Below the pieces are notes generated by a model. The model worked only from the letters and a program-made list of their open reading frames with translations. It ran no database searches and had not been told where the DNA came from. This document shows, one piece after another, positions 27,308 to 35,284 of a stretch of 64,000 bases of DNA (position 1 is its first letter; each line of letters starts with the position of its first letter). Both the position numbers and the translations under genes were made by a program. The DNA is taken from NCBI GenBank assembly GCA_002410065.1, contig DHQB01000025.1, forward strand, positions 47,824 through 111,823. The letters are read 5' to 3'. Origin of the DNA: Bacteroidales bacterium UBA5349. GTDB lineage: Bacteria; Bacteroidota; Bacteroidia; Bacteroidales; Tenuifilaceae.

Positions 27308-28463
27308 TTAATATCTTAACAAAGCATTTAATTTTGAGGTTTTATCGGGCATATCCTCCTTTTTGGCAAAATAAACCGATCCGCCCTGATCAATAATATG
27401 CACAGCAATCAAGTTTAAAAGAGAAGTATCAGAACTTTCTTCCATCTGTTCAAGCAACTCCACCTGTCGGCTATCCTTATTGTATTTACCATAAATATCG
27501 GTATTAGCCTGAATAAACAGGGTATCTATTCGGCCATCAAAAGCAGCTGGCACAATATCCTCTATTTGTGATGAAACATTTCCCGAGCCTTGCGCCTGCA
27601 TAAACAGGTTAACTTTATCTTTGCGTTTTTCCCTAAAGTGCAACTGCAACACATCCCATGCCTGTCCGTGAAGAGAAAAAACATCAGATTCATCAGGATT
27701 CCCTGAAATATTCTGAGGGAAAAGAGTTCGGCAAGAATTTACGTTGCGGTAAACAGAAAAGTGCGAATCGAGACAAGCTAGCACCAATGGGGATTTCTGG
27801 TTATCGTGCAATAGGGTCATTAATCCGCTGTCAACCTCACGGAAAAAGCGTAGTAAACTGTTTTCAGCGTCATCGCCTGCTTTATCGTACCCATTAGTGG
27901 ACACCCGCTCCTTTGTGACTTTGCTGTACGCGAAACTTCACAGACTCCCGCTCGTAATCGTAGCCTGCAATGTCTTCAATGGCAGAAGGTACTATGTCCG
28001 TTACGTCTATATCGGTTATTGAGTATCGGGTAACTTCGTAAAACTTCACCCCATCTGGCTTAAGTGTTAAAAGATAGAATAAACCATCGTCGTTAAACAA
28101 CGGAATTAATGGTATCAAATAAAAGCTGTCGGAAACATAGGTACTTGGCTAAAAACTAATTGGAACCGTAAATTTTCTAAAAACATCAGCGGCAACAAAA
28201 ATCGCCAATCCGTCGGATTGATGACGCCAGAATTCACCATCCTCAATCAACGCTTCCACAGGCTTAATCAAGGTATCAATCTCACGATTGCCCATGCCTC
28301 TCTCTTCCAACTTTTGGGTAATTTCCTTAAGCTGATTTTTTAAGCTTAGAGCGTCCTGTCCCTGAAGGGTGGGTTCGCCTGCTCTGTGCGTAGGGATATA
28401 AATTGAGATGCAAGTAGCATCATGAACATTAGATAATTCTAAAAACTCCTTTTTTGTAATAAT
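27308..28463 (-). pseudogene. Broken baeRF-family (archaeo-eukaryotic release factor-like) gene
   Basis: One gene can be followed through three lesions. The N-terminal part (VHDATCISIYIPTHRAGEP, then LKNQLKEITQKLEERGMG) has no ATG, GTG or TTG start in frame; ATT at 28463 or 28460 sits where the start should be. The same frame meets an amber TAG at 28151-28149 (after FTVPISF) and continues with FYLIPLIPLFNDDGLFYLL to a TAA near 27894. A shift of frame near 27900 then restores the C-terminal half (GDDAENSLLRFFREVDSGLM, FPQNISGNPDESDVFSLHGQAW, IEDIVPAAFDGRIDTLFIQ). The pattern is that of baeRF family 3, release-factor-1-like proteins of unknown role. Three independent defects argue for a dead gene rather than recoding. 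Confidence 0.75.
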
Positions 28464-28724
28464 AGCAAATTTATTTTATTTTAATTTATGGGTTAGAAAA
28501 ATTTTATATTTCTCTTCATTTTATTTCATGAGGAACATTTGGGGCATCTTATAAGATAAGCATAATATAACTCATATCCAAACGGTTAAGTGCACCAACG
28601 AAAAAAAGAGATCCAAGTCAACTTGCCCTGCTTTTATGCACCAATGAAAGGTTGCTCAATAGGCGAAAGAAAAAACAAACCCCATTCATAAAAATTCTGA
28701 CCTTGCTAATTGCATGCAATCCAG

Positions 28725-31145
28725 TTAGTACAACCTTGGATAGCGACTGGGATTTGCCTCATGCATAATCTCATAAATGGTTTCAAACACATCCTCGGCA
28801 TTGGGATTTGAGAAATAGTCGCCATCTGTGGTATAAGCTGGCCTGTGCTCTTTGGCTGTTATAGTTTTTGGTTTCGAATCGAGCAGGTTAAAGCCATTGC
28901 GCTCTTCGAGCACTTTTTGCATCATAAATGCTGTAGCTCCGCCTGGTACATCCTCATCAAAAAACGCAACCCGACTAGTTTTCTTTATCGAATCAACTAT
29001 AATATTTGGGATATCAAAAGGAAGCAATGTTTGCACATCGATAAGCTCGACAGAGATACCAAACTCGGCCAGCTGCTCAACTGCCTCCTGAGCAATTCTC
29101 ACACAGCTCCCATAGGTTACAAGCGTAATATCGGTTCCCTCACTAAGTATTTCGGGAATACCCAATGGTACTTTAAATTCGCCCACATTTTGGGGCATAC
29201 GCTCCTTAAGTCTATAACCATTTAAGGGTTCAATAACCAAAGCGGGATCATCTGCTTCGAGAAGTGTATTATACAAACCCGCTGCTTGGGTCATGTTGCG
29301 TGGAACGCAAACATATATACCCCTAATGGAATTTATCACCATGCTTAAAGGTGAACCGGAGTGCCAAACTCCTTCGAGCCTGTGCCCTCGGGTTGAAATG
29401 ATTAGCGGTGCCTGCTGACCATTTTTTGTACGCCAACGTAAAGTAGCTAAATCGTCACTCAAGGTTTGCAAAGCATACAATAGATAATCGAAATACTGAA
29501 TCTCGGCAACAGGGCGTAACCCTCTTAAAGCGGCACCAATTCCTTGCCCAATAATGGTTGTTTCCCTAATGCCCGTATCCATAATACGTATATCGCCATA
29601 CTTCTCTTGCAATCCCTCATAGGTTTGGTTTACGCCTCCAATATGACCAACATCTTCACCAAAAACTACCAAGAGCGGATTTTTCTCGAATTGCTTATCC
29701 CAGTTATCCCGAAGTACCTCGCGACCGGTAACAATAGGAGAATCATCAGAAAAAGTAGCTGAAATTGGCTTAACTTTTAATGCCGATTTTTCGGTTTCGC
29801 AGTATAGATGGGTACTGTATAAATCGTTTGCTTTTACATAATTATCCTTCATCCACTCTGAAAGATCGGCCTGTAGTTTTTTACGCATGGTGCAATCGGT
29901 ACAAACATGCCTTAGTATCCGCTTCACGCTACTCATATTGTCCTTACGGATAGGATTTGGAATTTTCCTAAGCTCATCGGATATCAAACCAACCTTATCA
30001 ATATGCTCGCGCTTGCATACGCATGAGCGGTTGTCGATTATTCTCATAAGCGCATCGCGCTCTTCTTTAATTGGTTCGGTGTACTTTCTCCACGCATCAT
30101 TTTTTGCTATACGTGCATCGTTCTCGGCTTTCTTCTCTATTCCTTCTAACTCCTTATCAACTGCATAACCACTCTCAATGAGCCACTTCCTAAATTTGAG
30201 GTTACAGTCATAATCCTTTTCCCACTGTAAGCGTTCGGGCGATTTGTATCTCTCGTGCGAACCTGAAGTTGAATGCCCTTGAGGCTGAGTAATCTCGGTG
30301 ATATGAATAAGAACTGGCACATGCTTTTGGCGACTCAACTCGACACCTTTTTTGAAAACGCTCACAAGCTCAGCATAATCCCAGCCTTTTGCCTTAAGTA
30401 TAACCATTCCGGTGCTATCCTTTTCGCGTTTCTCAATACCTGCCAGCAGTTGGGATATGCTGCCCTTGGCTGTTTGGAACTCGCGGGGTACCGAAATCCC
30501 ATAGCCATCGTCGTAAACTGTCATAACCATTGGAACCTGCAAAACCGCTGCTGCGTTAATTGTTTCGAAGAAATGTCCCTCGGAGGTACTGGCATCGCCA
30601 ATGGTGCCAAAGGCCACCTCGTTTCCATTAACTGAAAAGCCTTTATAATCTTTTAGAAACTTATTGTGTCGATATAATTTCGAAGCCCAAGCCAAACCAA
30701 GCAGTCGGGGCATTTGGCCTGCAGTTGGTGAAATATCGGCTGAGGAATTTTTAGTGGATACTAAATCTTTCCAACTCCCATCTGGGTTTAGCGATCTCGT
30801 ACCAAAATGATTATTAAATGATCGTCCTGCATTTCCGGAATTTAGCTCAACATCGGTTTGTCCGTAAAGCTGTGCAAAAAAATCTTCGGCACTAAAAAGG
30901 CCGGTAGCCATCATAAGAGTTTGATCGCGGTAATAACCCGAGCGCCAATCACCATCATTAAAAAATTTGGCCATTGCTATTTGTGCTAGTTCTTTGCCAT
31001 CGCCAAATATTCCAAACTTTGCCTTTCCGGTAAGCACTTCGCGTCTACCTAACAGGCTCATTTCACGGCTAAGCCTTGCAATGTAGTAATCGTTAAGCAA
31101 TTCGGTTTTATTGAATTGGTCTTTTTGAGAAGATTTTGTTGCCAT
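28725..31145 (-). CDS. 2-oxoacid dehydrogenase E1, fused alpha and beta subunits
   Basis: The 806-residue enzyme performs the thiamine-diphosphate-dependent decarboxylation of a 2-oxoacid and transfers the acyl group to the lipoyl E2. Residues about 1-330 are the alpha half (GKELAQIAMAKFF, YYRDQTLMMATG, the ThDP motif GDASTSEGHFFETINAA, QPQGHSTSGSHERY). Residues about 470-806 are the beta half (VFGEDVGHIGGVNQTYEGL, DTGIRETTIIGQGIGAALRG, EIQYFDYLLYALQTL, RGHRLEGVWHSGSPLS, LPFDIPNI). The layout resembles branched-chain 2-oxoacid dehydrogenases. The linker carries CVC (375-377) and CTDC (415-418), a possible metal site. A likely E2 partner is encoded 18 kb away at 49268. Confidence 0.9.
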   Translation of the reverse strand: MATKSSQKDQFNKTELLNDYYIARLSREMSLLGRREVLTGKAKFGIFGDGKELAQIAMAKFFNDGDWRSGYYRDQTLMMATGLFSAEDFFAQLYGQTDVELNSGNAGRSFNNHFGTRSLNPDGSWKDLVSTKNSSADISPTAGQMPRLLGLAWASKLYRHNKFLKDYKGFSVNGNEVAFGTIGDASTSEGHFFETINAAAVLQVPMVMTVYDDGYGISVPREFQTAKGSISQLLAGIEKREKDSTGMVILKAKGWDYAELVSVFKKGVELSRQKHVPVLIHITEITQPQGHSTSGSHERYKSPERLQWEKDYDCNLKFRKWLIESGYAVDKELEGIEKKAENDARIAKNDAWRKYTEPIKEERDALMRIIDNRSCVCKREHIDKVGLISDELRKIPNPIRKDNMSSVKRILRHVCTDCTMRKKLQADLSEWMKDNYVKANDLYSTHLYCETEKSALKVKPISATFSDDSPIVTGREVLRDNWDKQFEKNPLLVVFGEDVGHIGGVNQTYEGLQEKYGDIRIMDTGIRETTIIGQGIGAALRGLRPVAEIQYFDYLLYALQTLSDDLATLRWRTKNGQQAPLIISTRGHRLEGVWHSGSPLSMVINSIRGIYVCVPRNMTQAAGLYNTLLEADDPALVIEPLNGYRLKERMPQNVGEFKVPLGIPEILSEGTDITLVTYGSCVRIAQEAVEQLAEFGISVELIDVQTLLPFDIPNIIVDSIKKTSRVAFFDEDVPGGATAFMMQKVLEERNGFNLLDSKPKTITAKEHRPAYTTDGDYFSNPNAEDVFETIYEIMHEANPSRYPRLY

Positions 31146-31170
31146 ACTATAGTGATTTAATGCTTTTATT

Positions 31171-31199
31171 CAAAGGTAAAGAAAGTTTAACTTTATCAA
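31171..31199 (-). promoter_or_regulatory. Putative promoter of the E1 gene
   Basis: On the minus strand TTG (31199-31197) and TACCTTTG (31178-31171) are 18 nt apart, close to the Bacteroidota -33/-7 arrangement. The -7 element is 25 nt upstream of the ATG at 31145. Confidence 0.5.
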
Positions 31200-31338
31200 C
31201 TAATTATCAAAACAATAAAAATAGGTGATAGTTTAAACAATATATAAAAAGTACAAAGAAACTCATTCCAGCCAATAGTACTAGAGTGCTTTTTATACTT
31301 TTTAAACAGAAAATATTGCTTACTTTGCAAAAAAAAGA

Positions 31339-31575
31339 ATGGCATTTTTCAAACTACTCTTAATCGTATTTGCATTATTGGCAATTATATTTTTGCTATT
31401 TGGCGTTAGAATTTTCTTTCACAAAAGCCATAAATTCCCCGAGACCTCTATTGGGCATAATCCAAAAATGCAAGAAAAAGGGATAGCTTGCGCTTCTCAT
31501 TGCGAGAGAAAACTCTGGAGTAAAAAAGGGGAAAATAAAGGATGCGAAACTTGCTGTGGCCAGTCACACAGTTAG
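31339..31575 (+). CDS. Small membrane protein with C-terminal cysteines
   Basis: A 78-residue protein with one strong N-terminal membrane helix (FFKLLLIVFALLAIIFLLFG, residues about 3-22) and a soluble tail with Cys51, Cys55, Cys69, Cys72 and Cys73 in the form CASHC…CETCC. Topology is probably N-in with the tail on one side of the membrane. Cys-rich short membrane proteins of this sort are often linked with metal or redox functions, and the flavin transferase ApbE is encoded 265 nt away. I do not recognise a named family. The next gene on the strand has the same architecture, 47 nt downstream, so the two form a pair. Confidence 0.6.
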   Translation: MAFFKLLLIVFALLAIIFLLFGVRIFFHKSHKFPETSIGHNPKMQEKGIACASHCERKLWSKKGENKGCETCCGQSHS

Positions 31576-31622
31576 CTGAACAATAACGCAGCAATTGTGT
31601 TTAGCAAATTAAACGCTAACAT

Positions 31623-31838
31623 TTGCAAAACATGAAAACCCTTATACTTTTACTTGTAACTCTTAGTGTAGTTGCTATTATTGTAGGTTTTTTCTTTTTG
31701 GCATTCACTCTACTAGGAAGCAATAATCGAAATAACAAGCAGGAGAACTGCTCTACGGATGACAATACCCGCTCATTTGGGTGTGGCTGTGGTTCAGGAG
31801 CCTGCGGATTGCCGACTAGCAGAGGAAATTCCGAATAG
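31623..31838 (+). CDS. Small membrane protein with CGCGSGACG tail
   Basis: Second of the pair, ATG at 31623, or more likely at 31632 (MKTLILLLVTL). It has one membrane helix (residues about 5-30, VTLSVVAIIVGFFFLAFTLL) and a short tail with NCSTDDNT, then CGCGSGACG. This resembles in layout the NqrM (DUF539) proteins that help assemble Na+-NQR and that also have a membrane helix plus cysteines near flavin-transferase genes, but the sequence match is not close. It is convergent with apbE; the stops are adjacent, with 1 nt between the genes. Confidence 0.6.
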   Translation: MQNMKTLILLLVTLSVVAIIVGFFFLAFTLLGSNNRNNKQENCSTDDNTRSFGCGCGSGACGLPTSRGNSE

Positions 31839-31839
31839 C

Positions 31840-32841
31840 CTATTCCTTCTCAATAATCATTTTCTTAAGCCCTTCCGACATCCATACCCCAAAACCGCCA
31901 TCATGGGTGCTAAAAACTAGGTAAGCCTCAACACCAGGGTTTTGGGCTAACCATAACTTGGTTGAATCAATCCCCATAACCATAAAAGCAGTTGCAAGGA
32001 CATCGGCTCTTGCCGCTGTTGAATCGATTACTGTTGCACTAAGTAACGAATGGTTTACAGGAAAACCTGTAGAGGGATTAATTGTATGGCTATAACGTAC
32101 TCCATCCTTAACAAAGAATTTTCGGTAATTGCCCGAAGTAACTAGTGATTTGCCAGAAATGGCAATAGTAGCCTGTAAATTTTCACCTGACAAAGCATTA
32201 TCAACTGGTTTATCAATTCCGACCAACCACTCCTTTCCCCGCGGACTTAAACCATTGGCTCTAATTTCACCACCAATCTCCACAAGATAGTCGAATACGC
32301 CTTTGCTTTCAAAAAAAACTGCTATTAGGTCAGCAGTAAAGCCTGGTGCTATGGCATTTACATCAATGCTTACACTTGGGTTGCTCTTACAAAGAGTATT
32401 CCCCTTAAGGTATATCTTATCAGATCCCGTAAAGGCCAATAATTCGGCTACTCGGTTCTCAGAAAGCACTCCGCCCTTTTTCATGTGGAACCCCCACTCC
32501 CGAACTAATGGGCCAATGGTGATATCGAATGCTCCATTGGTTTGCTCTGAATATTGCAACGACAATGAAACAACCTCCGCTAGGAGCGAATCGATCTCAA
32601 AACATTCATTCGCACTATTGAAAAGATTGATTATAGAACTGTCTCTGTAAAGCGACATGGATCTGTCAACTTGCTGATAGATTTGCTCTATATCTCCATA
32701 AAAATCTCTTCCTAACTTATCGGCATAAGTAATAGAATAGGTTGTTCCTTGGGTAAATCCGGTAATCTTAGCGTATTCCTTATTGCTACAGCTAGAGCAA
32801 CAAATCAATACTATAATGATTAAAACAGAATATTTTTTCAT
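31840..32841 (-). CDS. apbE: FAD:protein FMN transferase
   Basis: ApbE attaches FMN covalently to a threonine of RnfG/NqrC-type and other periplasmic proteins, using FAD as donor and magnesium. The 333-residue sequence begins with a lipoprotein-type signal (MKKYSVLIIIVLICC, cysteines at 14-18). It continues with the family core: GFTQGTTYSITY, VDRSMSLYRDSSIINLFN, DVNAIAPGFTADLIAVF, VEIGGEIRANG, GKSLVTSGNYR, then SHTINPSTGFPV and the metal-binding ARADVLATAFMVMG. All key segments are present, so it should be active. No RnfG/NqrC substrate gene is in the window. Confidence 0.93.
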   Translation of the reverse strand: MKKYSVLIIIVLICCSSCSNKEYAKITGFTQGTTYSITYADKLGRDFYGDIEQIYQQVDRSMSLYRDSSIINLFNSANECFEIDSLLAEVVSLSLQYSEQTNGAFDITIGPLVREWGFHMKKGGVLSENRVAELLAFTGSDKIYLKGNTLCKSNPSVSIDVNAIAPGFTADLIAVFFESKGVFDYLVEIGGEIRANGLSPRGKEWLVGIDKPVDNALSGENLQATIAISGKSLVTSGNYRKFFVKDGVRYSHTINPSTGFPVNHSLLSATVIDSTAARADVLATAFMVMGIDSTKLWLAQNPGVEAYLVFSTHDGGFGVWMSEGLKKMIIEKE

Positions 32842-32872
32842 AGTTAAATGATTTGTACAACCAATGGTTTAA

Positions 32873-34816
32873 TTAAAATAGATGGCTGTAGAGTACAACC
32901 ATATCGGCACTAATGCTATAATTCTTAGCATATAGTATGTTAAGCCGTTCAATTGTATCGGGGTTAATATCCTTTGAGTCCCTCTTTTTTAAAGGAGGAA
33001 AAACTCCTTGGCGAAGTTTTGGCAAACCGCTAAGATCTACACCTTCTGCTTTTGCATAGCCTACCCATGTGTACTTTCCGCACAATACACCAAAAGCCTT
33101 TGAAAAAACAAATCCAAACTGTTTTGCAAACAGAACGAGTAATGGAGAGAATAGAATAATAAAAATCGCTACAAGCGCATCGAAGAGTCGTTTATTTCGC
33201 CTGTTATCAGGTTTTGATATTGCGCTAAAATCAACGGTGTACATATCGCCAGCGGTATCAATGGAATTACTTCCAATGACAGAAGAGCTATCTGGTGGAG
33301 CAATTTTATAATCGATACCTAAAGGAACAAGCGTTAGCATTGTTTTAATGATATCCTGAGACGATATGTTACCAGAACAAAATATTACTTCGTCGATACT
33401 ATTGATGCGCACAAACTCATCGAGTTGGTTAAAGGTTGCTATTTGCAGCTCATTGGTTAATGTACTTAAAGGGGATACATATCCAACGATATTAAAATTA
33501 ACCTTGGCATTGCTAAGTATTTGGCGAACGCGCTGAATCTCGTCCATTTCCCCAACAATTGCAACACGCTTTAGTTTTCGGAAAGCGTTAAACACATCCT
33601 TTTTGTAAAATCCAACAGACCAATGTGCCAGTTGTACCAAAACCACAGACCAAAGTGCAACAAATAAGAATACAGCCCGAGAATACCGAAGGCTATTGGG
33701 TAAAAGGGCGTAAATTGCAAGGATAGCTAGGGTTCCAATCCCAATTCCTCTTGCTGATGCAAACAACTTCTGAGGCTTGTCGTATGCGCCAGACAACCAG
33801 CTCGATACAATCCACACTACAATATAAAACAACGACATTGTATATACCAACTCTTGGTTATAACCCCAATTTCCATCAAAATGGATCCTATCCCAAATGG
33901 GCAGCATAACCGCAAAACCAACTATCATTATAAGCGCATCAAGAAACGGTTGAATGGCATGTTGCACAAAACGTTTTACAAGGCTTAACCCTGCTCGAAA
34001 ATATATAGCCAAATAGATGAGCATAATGTATAGGGATGCGTTTTTGCTTGTAAAATGCTTGCGGGCAAAAATCATCATAGCTTTGTAAAAAACAAGCACA
34101 TAGTTTATGCTGCCTTTTTTTGTACTCTCACCTTTATAATGGATAATGGTAGTGCCTGGGTAATAGTAATTTTTGTAGCCTCCCATCAATATTCGATACG
34201 ACAGATCGATATCCTCTCCATACATAAAAAAGGCCTCATCGAGCAAACCGACTCTATCTAGCGCTTCTTTTCGGATAAACATAAAGGCGCCAGGAAGTAT
34301 CTCAATTTCGTGAGTACTGTTTGGGCTAAGGTGCCCAAGATGATACCTTGCAAAGGTTTTCGATTTTGGGAACAACCGCGATAACCCAAAAATTTTATAA
34401 AACGAAACAATGGGTGATGGCATGGCGCGCTTCGACTCGGGTAAAAACTTTCCTTTGCCGTCAATCATCTTTACCGACATACTCCCTGCATCGTTGTGCT
34501 TGCGCATAAAGGCAATACACTTGGTAAAGGTATCCTCCTCAACAACGGTATCGGGGTTGAGCAGCAATACAAACTCACCCTTAGCCATCCTAATGGCTTG
34601 GTTGTTTGCGTATGAAAAGCCGTAGTTTACTGTATTCTCAATGAGCTTAACCTGGGGGAACCGCTGACGCACCATTTGACACGATCCGTCGGCCGAAGCA
34701 TTATCCACCACAAACACCTCAGAGTCAATGTTGTTTAACGCCTTATAAACTGAGATAAGGCATTGCTCGAGGAAATGCTTAACGTTATAGTTAACAATTA
34801 CTACCGAGAGAGTCAT
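32873..34816 (-). CDS. GT2 glycosyltransferase fused to a degenerate polyprenyl-phosphate sugar-transferase scaffold
   Basis: Residues about 1-230 are a WbbL-like family-2 glycosyltransferase: SVVIVNYNVKHFLEQC, VDNASADGS, GFSYANNQAIRMAKG, the metal-binding LLLNPDTVV and MYGEDIDLSYRILMGG, so it is likely a rhamnosyl-type transferase. Residues about 250-405 hold several membrane helices and resemble the N-terminal part of WbaP/exopolysaccharide initiating enzymes. A Rossmann-like domain follows (RVAIVGEMDEIQRVRQIL, about 418-510), then NKRLFDALVAIFIILFSPLLV. The last about 70 residues keep only traces of the sugar-1-phosphate transferase (KYTWVGYA, YAKNYSISADMVVL); the catalytic KFRTM/Asp region is absent. 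The transferase half is probably structural. Confidence 0.8.
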   Translation of the reverse strand: MTLSVVIVNYNVKHFLEQCLISVYKALNNIDSEVFVVDNASADGSCQMVRQRFPQVKLIENTVNYGFSYANNQAIRMAKGEFVLLLNPDTVVEEDTFTKCIAFMRKHNDAGSMSVKMIDGKGKFLPESKRAMPSPIVSFYKIFGLSRLFPKSKTFARYHLGHLSPNSTHEIEILPGAFMFIRKEALDRVGLLDEAFFMYGEDIDLSYRILMGGYKNYYYPGTTIIHYKGESTKKGSINYVLVFYKAMMIFARKHFTSKNASLYIMLIYLAIYFRAGLSLVKRFVQHAIQPFLDALIMIVGFAVMLPIWDRIHFDGNWGYNQELVYTMSLFYIVVWIVSSWLSGAYDKPQKLFASARGIGIGTLAILAIYALLPNSLRYSRAVFLFVALWSVVLVQLAHWSVGFYKKDVFNAFRKLKRVAIVGEMDEIQRVRQILSNAKVNFNIVGYVSPLSTLTNELQIATFNQLDEFVRINSIDEVIFCSGNISSQDIIKTMLTLVPLGIDYKIAPPDSSSVIGSNSIDTAGDMYTVDFSAISKPDNRRNKRLFDALVAIFIILFSPLLVLFAKQFGFVFSKAFGVLCGKYTWVGYAKAEGVDLSGLPKLRQGVFPPLKKRDSKDINPDTIERLNILYAKNYSISADMVVLYSHLF

Positions 34817-35284
34817 ACACCTATTTTATGCAGAGCCCAAAGGTATAAAAAAACTTGCAAGTTAGCTCAGTTCTCACCCTAACTATGTTAGAACAAAAGT
34901 AGGAATGAAATATTGCAAAACTTAGTTGCTTTCAACTTAATATTAGAAAATAGCTCTAAGGGCAAGACCAAGAACAATCGGTTACCAAACCAAAATTAAA
35001 TTAAAATAAGGTTTTTCACTTCTTGATTATAGCACACCCTTCTTGCCCTACAAGCAATCGGCAAGAATTGTATTAATATATTTAAAACAAGCCATATACT
35101 TGCAATTTAAAAAAGATTGAAAAAAATTGTTATAATGGGTATATTGTAATAAATTGCATCTTCCTTTAATCTAAAAAAATAGAATTGCTTATGTAAAAAA
35201 CTAATAACCGCTTCTCACCAGATACAACAACTCTGGATAATTTTTTTTCACCTAACCTATACTATTAACCAATAACTATTAACT
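34817..35284. other. Intergenic region between divergent genes
   Basis: These 468 nt hold no open frame that looks coding. They are AT-rich and lie between the glycosyltransferase (minus) and the T9SS surface protein (plus), so both promoters should be here. TATACTTG near 35094 is one mismatch from TAnnTTTG, but no matched -33 box is clear. Confidence 0.5.

Noticed and set aside
27308..28463. Programmed frameshift or amber read-through in the baeRF gene
   Set aside because: No slippery heptamer or downstream structure is evident near 27900, and a third defect (no start codon) is present, so decay is simpler.
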